This document shows positions 26,864-33,994 of a DNA stretch of 64,000 nt, one piece after another. The stretch covers positions 1 through 64,000 of the forward strand of contig JADJPQ010000002.1 in the NCBI GenBank assembly GCA_016713175.1, given 5' to 3'. Both the position numbers and the translations under genes were made by a program. The stretch's first letter is position 1. Every line of letters starts with the position of its first letter. The stretch is from Planctomycetota bacterium (GTDB lineage: Bacteria > Planctomycetota > UBA1135 > UBA2386). The notes under the pieces were generated by a model. That model did not search any database. It had not been told where the DNA came from and saw nothing but the letters and a program-made list of their open reading frames with translations.

Positions 26864-27982
26864 CTACAGCGCCGCACGCACTCGCAGGCCGTCGGTCCAG
26901 GTCATGCCGCCTGGTACCGGATCGAAGGCGGCGTGCTGGACGAAGAACTGGAAGAACCGAGCCGCCGCTGGCAACGGCAGCGTGACGTCGAGGGTGCCGG
27001 CTGGATCGGCGAACGCGAGCAGGCTGGCGTCGAGACTCACGTTGAGGCGACAGCCAACAGTGCCCAGCAGCGGATCGAGCAAGAACGGCAGCGGCTGGCC
27101 GCCGTGGCTGGTCTGACTGAAGCCCAGGACCATCGCACCGAATGCGCCAGCACCGTGCCGGGTGCTGCGGATGGTCAGCGGCTGCCCGACGCGGATTGCC
27201 GAGAGGGCGAACACGTTGGACTCCCCACCGATACCGCCGCAGTCGCTGCCGAATCGCTGCGTTCGTTCGGTGGTGAACACGGCGCCCCGCAGGTCGGGTG
27301 CGCCGGCGAAGTTGATCGGCAATCCCGCGACGCCGACGCTGATGGTCAACGGCCGCATCTGCGTGTTGCCGACGAACGTCGCGAACGTCACCGGGTTGGT
27401 GACGAGGAACTGCTGACCGGTCGGGCCGCCGACCGCCGGGAACGGATCGGTGGCGGCGCCGGTCGATCCGCTGATGTTGAGCAGGCCGGCGCCCAGGTCC
27501 CAGGCGCGGAGCCCGGAGCCGGTGACATCGAGAGCCTGGATCGACGAGAAGCCGGTGGCGCCGATCACGGTCAGCACGCCGGTCGCCAGATCGATGACGA
27601 CCAGTTCATCGGGGCCGCCGGTGTCGCGCACCGCCAACACGACGTCCGGCGGCTGTCCGGGGGCCGCGGTCATGCCCCGCAGGTCGCCGAAATCGGCCTG
27701 ACCGAACAGGATGGTCTCGGCGCCGGTGAACGGGTCGATCTCGATCAGGTGGTGGCGGAAGCCGGTGCCGAGACCGCCGGTGCGGATCGCACTGATCAAC
27801 CGGTTGTTGCCGGTGCAGCACAGGCAGTTCTTCCCGGCGGCGCCGTTCGCCAGCACGGTCGTCGCGCCGGTGACCGAGTTCATCCGCAGCACCTGGCCGG
27901 CGAAGGTGACGCCGATCATGTCCTGCGCGGGAAGGAACGCCGCCAGCAGCGGCATCACGAACGCGGCTCGTCGCATGAACAC
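26864..27982 (-). CDS. secreted beta-propeller-like protein with conserved C-terminal module
   Basis: A 372-residue exported protein with an N-terminal signal peptide (FMRRAAFVMPLLAAFLPAQD, cleavage about residue 20). The body has short repeats with a DPFTGAETILFG or DLATGVLTVIGATG rhythm, like a degenerate beta-propeller. The C-terminal 110 residues are a compact beta module (ending in FFQFFVQHAAFD and TWTDGLRVRA) that I have seen described as recurring at the ends of secreted proteins in this kind of planctomycete. The function is unknown. ATG 27982 starts the signal peptide. It diverges from vapBC. Confidence 0.75.
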   Translation of the reverse strand: MFMRRAAFVMPLLAAFLPAQDMIGVTFAGQVLRMNSVTGATTVLANGAAGKNCLCCTGNNRLISAIRTGGLGTGFRHHLIEIDPFTGAETILFGQADFGDLRGMTAAPGQPPDVVLAVRDTGGPDELVVIDLATGVLTVIGATGFSSIQALDVTGSGLRAWDLGAGLLNISGSTGAATDPFPAVGGPTGQQFLVTNPVTFATFVGNTQMRPLTISVGVAGLPINFAGAPDLRGAVFTTERTQRFGSDCGGIGGESNVFALSAIRVGQPLTIRSTRHGAGAFGAMVLGFSQTSHGGQPLPFLLDPLLGTVGCRLNVSLDASLLAFADPAGTLDVTLPLPAAARFFQFFVQHAAFDPVPGGMTWTDGLRVRAAL

Positions 27983-28111
27983 GAAGAGCCCGGCCGGCCG
28001 CCGTTCTTACCTGGGGTCCCGAAAATGGCGCCGGCCCAGAACGGACCGCAGCGGCTCCGGCAGGTCGATCCAGGCCGCCGTGGCTCCGACCCGGCAACTC
28101 GACGGTCTTGT

Positions 28112-28148
28112 CGCATGCAGATCAGGTATGCATACTCATCTGCATGCG
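28112..28148 (+). promoter_or_regulatory. vapBC operator/promoter with nested palindromes
   Basis: A perfect 11-bp inverted repeat (CGCATGCAGAT at 28112-28122, ATCTGCATGCG at 28138-28148) encloses a perfect 10-bp palindrome GTATGCATAC at 28126-28135. The right arm contains the vapB start codon (28144-28146). TTGTCG at 28108 and CATACT at 28131, separated by 17 bases, form a plausible promoter that would start transcription at or next to the ATG, giving a leaderless mRNA. VapB-type antitoxins usually bind such repeats to repress their own operon; that is inference here. Confidence 0.65.
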
Positions 28149-28353
28149 CACGACGCTGAACATCGACCCCGAGCTGCTGGCGGCGGCGCAGGCCGCGCTC
28201 GGAACCGACAACAAGACCCGCGCCATCGAACTCGCGCTGCAGGCCATCGTCGCCCAGGCCGCCCGCCGCCGTCTGGCGGCCCTGCGCGGCACCATGCCCT
28301 CCGCCCGGGCCCCGCGGCGTCGACGCCCGGCGCGTTCGGCGAGGTCCGTCTGA
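28144..28353 (+). CDS. vapB: VapB-like antitoxin
   Basis: A 69-residue antitoxin. The N-terminus MRTTLNIDPELLAAAQAALG is the ribbon-helix-helix DNA-binding pattern, followed by a helix with NKTRAIELALQ and an Arg-rich tail that probably wraps the toxin. It has no ribosome site, consistent with the leaderless-looking promoter in which the start codon lies inside the operator arm. The stop TGA overlaps the first codon of vapC as CTGA. It neutralises VapC and likely autorepresses the operon. Confidence 0.85.
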   Translation: MRTTLNIDPELLAAAQAALGTDNKTRAIELALQAIVAQAARRRLAALRGTMPSARAPRRRRPARSARSV

Positions 28354-28715
28354 TCCTCGTCGACACCTCGGTCTGGATCGACCACCTGCGCGGCCGGGCC
28401 AGGGCCGCCGAGATCGCGACGCTGCTGGACGACAACCTGGTCCTGCTCCACCCATGGGTGCTCGGCGAGTTGTTCCTCGGGGGCCTCGGTCGGCGCGCCG
28501 ACGCCATCGTCGCGGATCTGCTCACGCTGCCTGCCGCGCCGCTGGTGCCGGATACGGAGGTTCTGCAGATGGTCGGACAGCACGCGATCGCAGGAAGCGG
28601 GGTCGGCTGGATCGATGCCCAGCTGTTGGCTTCGGCCCGGGTTGCAAGTGCGCACCTGTGGACGCATGACGGCCGCCTGGCGGCGATCTGGGCGAAGCTC
28701 GCGCCCGGAGCCTGA
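28350..28715 (+). CDS. vapC: VapC-type PIN-domain toxin, apparently CTG-started
   Basis: A 121-residue PIN ribonuclease. The acidic residues of the active site are present: Asp in LVDTSVWIDHL (residue 5), Glu in LGELFLGGL (about 41), Asp in GWIDAQLLAS (about 90) and Asp in WTHDGRLA (about 108). The family usually begins with ATG-Ile-Leu-Val-Asp; here the equivalent codon is CTG at 28350, inside the vapB stop overlap, and there is no ATG, GTG or TTG upstream in frame for more than 20 codons. GGCGAGG at 28338-28344, five bases upstream, is a good ribosome site for CTG. The toxin cleaves RNA, in studied members tRNA or the 23S sarcin-ricin loop. The target cannot be read. Confidence 0.85.
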   Translation: MILVDTSVWIDHLRGRARAAEIATLLDDNLVLLHPWVLGELFLGGLGRRADAIVADLLTLPAAPLVPDTEVLQMVGQHAIAGSGVGWIDAQLLASARVASAHLWTHDGRLAAIWAKLAPGA

Positions 28716-28983
28716 GTCGAGGGTCGGCGCCAGCGCAGTTACCTGCGTGCGGCGTCAGCCCCGCCCGCTGCCCACCGTCGACGCGGACGCTGCTCGCCCC
28801 TTGACCTGGCCTTCGGCCTGGCCCCGCTCGTCCCCTGCTCCTCTGCTTGCCTGGCCCCTCGGCCCGCCCGGCGCCGCTTTGGCCCCCTCGGCCCGTCGGT
28901 CCGCTTGACCGTGCTCCGCAGGGATTTCCAAGCCTGCCCTTGCATCCTTCGTCAACACCAACTCAAACAGTGCTCATTCAACG

Positions 28984-29733
28984 GTGACCGCCACCACCAG
29001 CCAACGGAACGAACGCCGCCGCCGCCAGCCCTCGGCGCCGCTGCTGCCGTTCCGGCCCCAGCACGGTGGGCGGCGCCCCGGCGCCGGCCGCAAGCCGAAC
29101 GGCCTGGAAGCCGGCGTCGGCCACCGCACCCGCGCGGCGCTGGCGCCGCGGTTCCCGGTGCATGTCACGGTGAAGCTGCGCGCCGGACTGCCGCGGTTGC
29201 GCCGCCGCGACGAATACGCCGCGCTGCGCGCGGCGTTCGTCGCCGGCTGCCGCGGCACCGCCGCGGCAGCCGGCGCGTTCCGCCTCTGTCACTTCGCCGT
29301 CCTCAACGACCATCTCCACCTGATCGTGGAAGCTCAGGACCGCGTATCCCTGAGCCGCGGCATCCAAGGGCTACTGGTCCGGATCGCGCGCAAGCTCAAC
29401 AAGCTATGGGCCCGCAAGGGCAAGGTATTTGCCGATCGGTATCACGACCACATCCTGAAGAGCCCCCGGGCGACCAGGAACGCGCTGCGCTATGTGCTGC
29501 AGAACTCGCGCCACGCGGCGCTCGCCAGAAGTGCGGCCAGAGGCCGCATGGTGGACGCGAGCCAACCGATCGACACGTTCACCTCCGCTCCCTGGTTCGA
29601 CGGCTTCCGCCAGCCAATCCGCGTTCGCGGCCTCGAAGCCATCGTCCGCCCGATCACCGGCGCCAGGACCTGGCTGCTGGCAATCGGCTGGCGACGACAC
29701 GGGCTGCTCGACCTGACTCCCGCGACGGGCTGA
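28984..29733 (+). mobile_element. RAYT-type (REP-associated) Y1 transposase
   Basis: A 249-residue HUH/Y1-type protein. After a basic tail with GGRRPGAGRKPNG come FPVHVTVKLRAGLP, the HUH-like LNDHLHLIVEA near residues 110-120 and FADRYHDHILKSPRATRNALRYVLQNSRHA near 150-180, which carries the tyrosine region. This pattern is that of RAYT proteins, single-copy transposase relatives that are thought to mobilise short palindromic REP elements rather than themselves. No terminal inverted repeats or target duplication are seen around the gene. The start is GTG 28984. The 268 bases before it are pyrimidine-rich and hold no recognisable gene. Confidence 0.85.
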
Positions 29734-29755
29734 CCGGCAAAGCCGCCCGACGCCG

Positions 29756-30271
29756 TCAGCGGAAACAGCCAACCGCCTGCTCGCACGCCACTGCCACCGC
29801 CGCCGCCATGGCGGCGGCGACATCCTCCGCCTGCCGGCTGTTCGCCGCCGCCGAACCGTTCGCGACGCGTTCCGGACTGCCCGACACCCGCAATTCGACG
29901 ATCGCCGTCGGCGCCTTGGTCACATCCAGTTCGAACCGACTGACCCGGACCATGTGGCCAACCCCCGCCACCGCCGTGAACCGCCCGGTTCCGAACAACT
30001 GCTGCTCGAGGGCCACCGCCACCAGCCGGTCCGGCGTCTGCACCCACTGATGCAGTTCATCGAACACGAACTCGCGCTCGCCGACCCGGATCGCGAACGG
30101 CTGCAGAAGGTGCGGCGCGGCGACCACGATCGGCACCGCCAACTGCAACCCGGTCGGCGTGATCGCCGCCGCTCGCGGCGGCGTCGGGTCGAACCAGCGC
30201 GTCGGCGGCCCCGGCGGATTCGTGCCCAGACAACCCGCAAACAAGAACGTCAGCAGCAGCGCCACCCGCAT
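29756..30271 (-). CDS. ABC-type transport auxiliary lipoprotein (PqiC/MlaB-partner-like)
   Basis: A 171-residue lipoprotein, the last gene of the Mla-type operon. The signal LLLTFLFAGC has its lipobox Cys at residue 14. A beta/alpha domain follows with YxxPxP-like features reduced here to GLQLAVPIVVAAPHLLQPFAIRVG and an RVxGxVELDVTKAPTAIVELRVSG-type strand pair. Members of this family (ABC-type transport auxiliary lipoprotein, DUF330) sit in the outer membrane and work with MCE proteins. ATG 30271 is one base after the MlaD stop, which shows operon coupling. Function is inferred mainly from position. Confidence 0.75.
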   Translation of the reverse strand: MRVALLLTFLFAGCLGTNPPGPPTRWFDPTPPRAAAITPTGLQLAVPIVVAAPHLLQPFAIRVGEREFVFDELHQWVQTPDRLVAVALEQQLFGTGRFTAVAGVGHMVRVSRFELDVTKAPTAIVELRVSGSPERVANGSAAANSRQAEDVAAAMAAAVAVACEQAVGCFR

Positions 30272-30272
30272 G

Positions 30273-31292
30273 TCACTTCTCCTGGCCGCCGAGCGGCGAC
30301 TTCGCCGGCGTCTTGCCGTGCAACAACGAGCCCGGATCGCGCTCCAGCAGCGCCGCCAGCCGTTCGATCGCGGCAAGCGCCGATCGCAGGTGCTGCAACT
30401 GCCCGCGCAAATCCGCCGACAACGCCGAGAACGTGTCCGCCGCGCCGCCCACCGACGCCGCCGCATCGCGCACGCCGGTCACCATCGCGCCGGCATCGAC
30501 GTTGGCCAACGACTGCCGCAACTGCGCCGCCAATTGCGACAGGTCACCCAGCAACCGCTGCATCTGCCCGTCGGGCGCCCGGAAGTCGCGCACCAGCGTC
30601 TCGGCCTCGGTGAACACCGACGTCGCGCGCCGCAGCACCGCCAGTTCCTCGACCTTCTGCACGCGTTCTTCCGCGGTCGTCAACAACCGGCTCGCGCGTT
30701 CGGCCAGATCCGGCAGGTTGGCCGTCCGCAGATCCTGGTTCAGTTCCTGCAGCAGCGTCCGCGCCGACGCCGCCAGACCGGGCAGTTCGGCCAGCAGCGC
30801 GCGCGCGCCGTCGTCGAAGCTCTTCATCGTCGAGCGGACGGCCCGGATCGTGTTCGCGGGCGTCGGGAACGGCAAGCTCTGCGGCCCATCGACGTCGTCG
30901 GGGAAGAAGTCGACCTGCACGAACGACGTCTGCGTGACCCAGGCGGTGATCAGCTGGGCTCGCAGACCCGGCGGCAACGGACAGTCCGGCTCCAAGGTCG
31001 CCGGATCGAAGCCGAGCTCCACCAGCCGGTGATTGAGCAATGCCGCACGCACCGCGATGTGCTTGCGATCGGGCGCGACGCCGATGTCGTCGACGGTGCC
31101 GATCGACACGCCGCGGAACTTGACCGGCGAGCCCTCCTCGAGCCCGTTGACCGCCTCGTCGAAATAGACCCACGCGGTCCGGGTCGGCCGTTCCAGCGTG
31201 GTCACGCCAAGCCACGTCAGCCCGCCGATGCCGAGCATCGTCACGCCGACGACGAACAGGCCGAGCTTCCAACGATTGGCGGGTGCGCTCAT
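30273..31292 (-). CDS. mlaD: MCE-domain protein (MlaD-like)
   Basis: A 339-residue periplasmic protein anchored by an N-terminal helix (about residues 10-30, GLFVVGVTMLGIGGL). Residues about 35-140 are the MCE domain, with VYFDEAVNGLEEGSPVKFRG and GVSIGTVDDIGV as family signatures. The rest is a long amphipathic alpha-helical region with heptad-like Leu/Ala spacing, as in MCE proteins that form tubes or needles. MlaD binds phospholipid and connects the ATPase-permease complex to the outer membrane. ATG 31292 overlaps the ATPase stop as ATGA. Confidence 0.9.
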   Translation of the reverse strand: MSAPANRWKLGLFVVGVTMLGIGGLTWLGVTTLERPTRTAWVYFDEAVNGLEEGSPVKFRGVSIGTVDDIGVAPDRKHIAVRAALLNHRLVELGFDPATLEPDCPLPPGLRAQLITAWVTQTSFVQVDFFPDDVDGPQSLPFPTPANTIRAVRSTMKSFDDGARALLAELPGLAASARTLLQELNQDLRTANLPDLAERASRLLTTAEERVQKVEELAVLRRATSVFTEAETLVRDFRAPDGQMQRLLGDLSQLAAQLRQSLANVDAGAMVTGVRDAAASVGGAADTFSALSADLRGQLQHLRSALAAIERLAALLERDPGSLLHGKTPAKSPLGGQEK

Positions 31293-32032
31293 CGGTCGTG
31301 TCGCTGGCTCTGCCGGTGGAAGAACGCGTGCACGCGCGGATCCGGCGAACGGTCGCGCAGATCGCGCGGATCGCCGCGCGCGATGATCCCCCGGGCGGCG
31401 CGGTCGAGCACGATGCACTGGTCGGCGACACGCAGGATGCTGGCCAGTTCGTGGGTCACGAGCACGATGGTTACACCGAGGTTGCGGCTCAGCGTCAAGA
31501 TCAGGTCGTCGAGTTCGCTGGCGGTGATCGGATCCAGGCCCGCCGATGGCTCATCCAGGAACAGCAGCGACGAGTCGAGCGCCAGCGCGCGGGCGATGCC
31601 GGCGCGCTTCTTCATGCCGCCCGACACTTCGGCGGGCAGATGATGGGCGAACGGCAGGAGCCCGACCAGTTGCAGGCGCGCCAGCGCCACCACTTCGACC
31701 GCTTCGCGCGGCAGATCGGTCCACTTGCTCAGCGGCAGCGCGATGTTCTGCAGCAGCGTCATCGAGCCGAACAGCGCCGACGACTGGAACAGCACGCCGA
31801 ACTGCGGCGGCTCGAGCGCCTGCTGTGGGCTGCCGAGTCCGTGCAGGTGCACCGAGCCCGCCATCGGCCGCGCCAGCCCGATCAGATGCCGCAGCAGCGT
31901 CGACTTGCCGCAGCCCGAGCCACCGAGGATCGCGAACACCTCGCCGCGTTCGACGTCGAAGGCGATCTCCTCGAGCAGCGGTTCGCCGCCCCAGCCGATC
32001 GTCAGGTCGCGCACGGTCAGGACCTTGGTCAT
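31289..32032 (-). CDS. mlaF: Mla-type lipid transport ATPase
   Basis: A 247-residue cytoplasmic ATPase. Walker A GGSGCGKST near residues 37-45, Q-loop LFQSSALF, signature VSGGMKKRAGIARAL near 139-153 (the GGMKKR variant is characteristic of MlaF), Walker B LLFLDEPSAGLDP near 158-170 and switch His in VTHELASI. It drives lipid movement by the MlaE permease. ATG 32032 directly abuts the permease stop (32033), and its stop overlaps mlaD, so the order is mlaE, mlaF, mlaD, lipoprotein. Confidence 0.93.
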   Translation of the reverse strand: MTKVLTVRDLTIGWGGEPLLEEIAFDVERGEVFAILGGSGCGKSTLLRHLIGLARPMAGSVHLHGLGSPQQALEPPQFGVLFQSSALFGSMTLLQNIALPLSKWTDLPREAVEVVALARLQLVGLLPFAHHLPAEVSGGMKKRAGIARALALDSSLLFLDEPSAGLDPITASELDDLILTLSRNLGVTIVLVTHELASILRVADQCIVLDRAARGIIARGDPRDLRDRSPDPRVHAFFHRQSQRHDR

Positions 32033-33154
32033 CTACCACCCCAGCAGCGAGAAGACCCAGGTGAACAGCGTGTCGAGCCCGACCAGGCCGAACAGCACGA
32101 TGACGACGGCGGACGTGGTCGAGGCCCCGACGCCGGCCGCGCCGCCGCGGGTCGACAGGCCGCGCTGGCAGGCGACCAGGCCGATCAGCACCGCGAACGC
32201 ACTGCTCTTCAGCAGGCCGGTCAGCACGTCACCGGGCTGCACCGCACTCTGCAGGAACTGCAGGTAGGCGATGGCCGGTTGTTCGAGGTAGCTCATGCCG
32301 ATGAACAGGCCGCCGAGGCAGCCGACGATGTCGGCGACCGCGGTCAGCAGCGGCACGACGAGCGCGAGCGCGAGCACGCGGGGGAACACCAGGAACCGCT
32401 GCGGGTCCTGGCCGAGGGTGCGCAGCGCGTCGACCTCTTCGTTCACCGTCATGGTGCCGAGTTCGGCGGCATAGGCGGCGCCGGTCCGGCCGGCGACCAG
32501 GATCGCGGTCATCAGCGGGCCGAGTTCGCGGACGACGGACAGGCCGACGAGGTTGGCGAGGAACGGATCGGCGCCGAAGCGATGGAGTTGGATGGCGCCC
32601 TGCAGGCCGAGGATGAGGCCGACCAGGAAGTTGATGACGGCGACGATCGGCAGGCCGTCGGCGCCGGCCTTCTCCATCAGCGCGGGCAGGTCGGCGAAGT
32701 GGATGGTGCGCGGGCGGCGGAACGCGCGGAGCAGGCCGGCGCAGACGTCGCCGACGAACGCGAAGATCGCCTTGCATTGTTGCCAGACGTCGTAGGCGGA
32801 GTCGCCGATGTCGGCGAGCGCGGTGGGTTCTTTCGGGGCTGGGCGTTCGCAGGTGACGCCGGGAGGGCAGGAGTAGAGGTCGAGCAGGCGCTGGACGTCG
32901 GGGGAGGCGCCGAGGATGTGGATGGTGTGGTTGCTTTGGCGGGCTTGTTGGAGGGTGGCGTTGAGCAGAGCGGCGGCGCCGCCGTCGAGGTGGGTGACGG
33001 TGGTCAGGTCGATGGTGGTGGTCTGGTCGGCGAGCGCGCGTTGGAGTTGGGCCCAGAGGGGGGCGCCTTCGGACAGGGTGAGGCGGCCGGTGAGCGCGAG
33101 GGTGCGCGCGGCGGTGGTCGGGGTGGCGGGCGGGGTGGCGGCGACTTCGGACAA
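32033..33154 (-). CDS. mlaE: STAS-domain-fused MlaE-type permease
   Basis: A 373-residue inner-membrane protein, first gene of the operon. Residues about 10-90 form a STAS domain (LALTGRLTLSEG, IDLTTVTHLDGGAAALLNATL, VQRLLDLY), homologous to MlaB, and residues about 110-373 the MlaE permease with the family signature IVAVINFLVGLILGLQGA and RELGPLMTAILVAGRTGAAYAAELGTM. Such STAS-MlaE fusions are known, so the missing separate mlaB is explained. I place the start at TTG 33154, where family-like sequence begins; no ATG lies nearby, and upstream sequence is the repetitive tract. Confidence 0.88.
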   Translation of the reverse strand: MSEVAATPPATPTTAARTLALTGRLTLSEGAPLWAQLQRALADQTTTIDLTTVTHLDGGAAALLNATLQQARQSNHTIHILGASPDVQRLLDLYSCPPGVTCERPAPKEPTALADIGDSAYDVWQQCKAIFAFVGDVCAGLLRAFRRPRTIHFADLPALMEKAGADGLPIVAVINFLVGLILGLQGAIQLHRFGADPFLANLVGLSVVRELGPLMTAILVAGRTGAAYAAELGTMTVNEEVDALRTLGQDPQRFLVFPRVLALALVVPLLTAVADIVGCLGGLFIGMSYLEQPAIAYLQFLQSAVQPGDVLTGLLKSSAFAVLIGLVACQRGLSTRGGAAGVGASTTSAVVIVLFGLVGLDTLFTWVFSLLGW

Positions 33155-33239
33155 GGCGGGGAATGTAGCTTGGTGCGGCGGGTTGGTGCGAGATGGATCG
33201 GAGGGTGGTGGGCGAGGGTGCTGGCTTCGATCGGGCTGC

Positions 33240-33410
33240 GGGGGGGGGGGGGGGGGGGGCCCGGGCGCCCCCCCCCCCCCCCCCGGCTGGGTTGTTGGCC
33301 CTGGGCCTGCCCCTCCCCCCCGCCGGGCGCCCCCGCGCCCCCCCCCGCCCGCCCCCCCCCCCCCGCCCCCGCCCGGGCGGCCGGGGGCCGGCCCCGCCCG
33401 CCCCGCGGCC
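33240..33410. repeat. G/C homopolymer and low-complexity tract
   Basis: Twenty consecutive G (33240-33259), then CCCGGGCG and 17 consecutive C (33268-33284), followed by about 130 bases of almost pure C/G sequence with many C runs of 6-13. No gene frame here has real composition. It may be an assembly or base-calling artefact or a genuine GC hairpin region upstream of the mlaE-type gene. Confidence 0.8.
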
Positions 33411-33950
33411 GCGCCGGAGCGCGCGGAAAGCGAGCTGCCGGGCGACCAACGCTGCCGGAAAGCGGCCCGGGGCCCGGGCGGCGGGGGGGGGGGGTGCGAA
33501 CACGCTTCAACGGGGCCGCGCGCCGGAGCGCGCGGAAAGCGCGTCAACCGTTCCTCCCGCGACCGGCGCGCAAACGATCGACCAACCGCACCGGCTTACA
33601 ACCCGACTCCCGCGGCGCCGGAGCGCGCGGAAAAAACGGCGCCAGGGCGGGGGCCGGACCACGCGGGCGCCTTCACCACCGCCATCGCGCCGGATCGCGC
33701 GGAAAGCATCCCCGATCACCTGCAGTTCGTCGAGATAGCTAGGTGTACCAGCTTCTCACCGGCCGCGGCGCGGAGCGCGACCGGGTCCGGATAGAGCTTC
33801 GTCACGGCGCCACGGCCATGCGGAACGAGTCTGGCGGTTTCAGGCTGCGCGCCGCGAGCCTGTCCGCGGACAGGCTCGCACCGACTTCGGGAACCGCTTC
33901 CCGCATGCGCGCGCTTTGAACGGGCTGCCGCGCCGGAGCGCGCGGAAAGC
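33411..33950. repeat. five copies of a 21-base hairpin repeat
   Basis: Copies of GCGCCGGAGCGCGCGGAAAGC start at 33411, 33520, 33615, 33687 and 33930. Copies 1, 2 and 5 are identical over 21 bases, copy 3 has an A-run replacing the end (GCGCGGAAAAAACG), and copy 4 has GGAT for GGAG. Each contains a short stem (CGCGC/GCGCG with a CGGA loop) followed by GAAAGC. A degenerate copy (GCGGCGCGGAGCGCGACC) lies near 33766-33783. All copies point the same way and spacing varies from 72 to 243 bases, so this is not a CRISPR array. The intervening sequences are unlike each other. Confidence 0.85.
33854..33879. repeat. perfect 26-bp palindrome, REP-like
   Basis: GCGAGCCTGTCC followed by its exact reverse complement with a CGCG-type centre (33854-33879) is a perfect palindrome. 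A second, smaller hairpin (CGGGAA-CCGC-TTCCCG) starts about nine bases downstream at 33889. The pair lies between the fourth and fifth copies of the hairpin repeat and just upstream of the amidohydrolase gene. It could be a terminator, a REP-like element or a protein-binding site. Confidence 0.8.
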
Positions 33951-33994
33951 GCATTGGCGGCCAAGGCCATCGATCGGTTCGGCGCGCCAGCAAG

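Noticed and set aside
32229..33794. Long open frames rich in Gly, Pro or Arg on both strands around the homopolymer region
   Set aside because: They arise from G/C-rich low-complexity sequence and the shadow of the permease gene.
33411..33950. CRISPR array
   Set aside because: Spacing of the repeats varies from 72 to 243 bases, the repeat is a 21-base GC hairpin and no cas gene is present.
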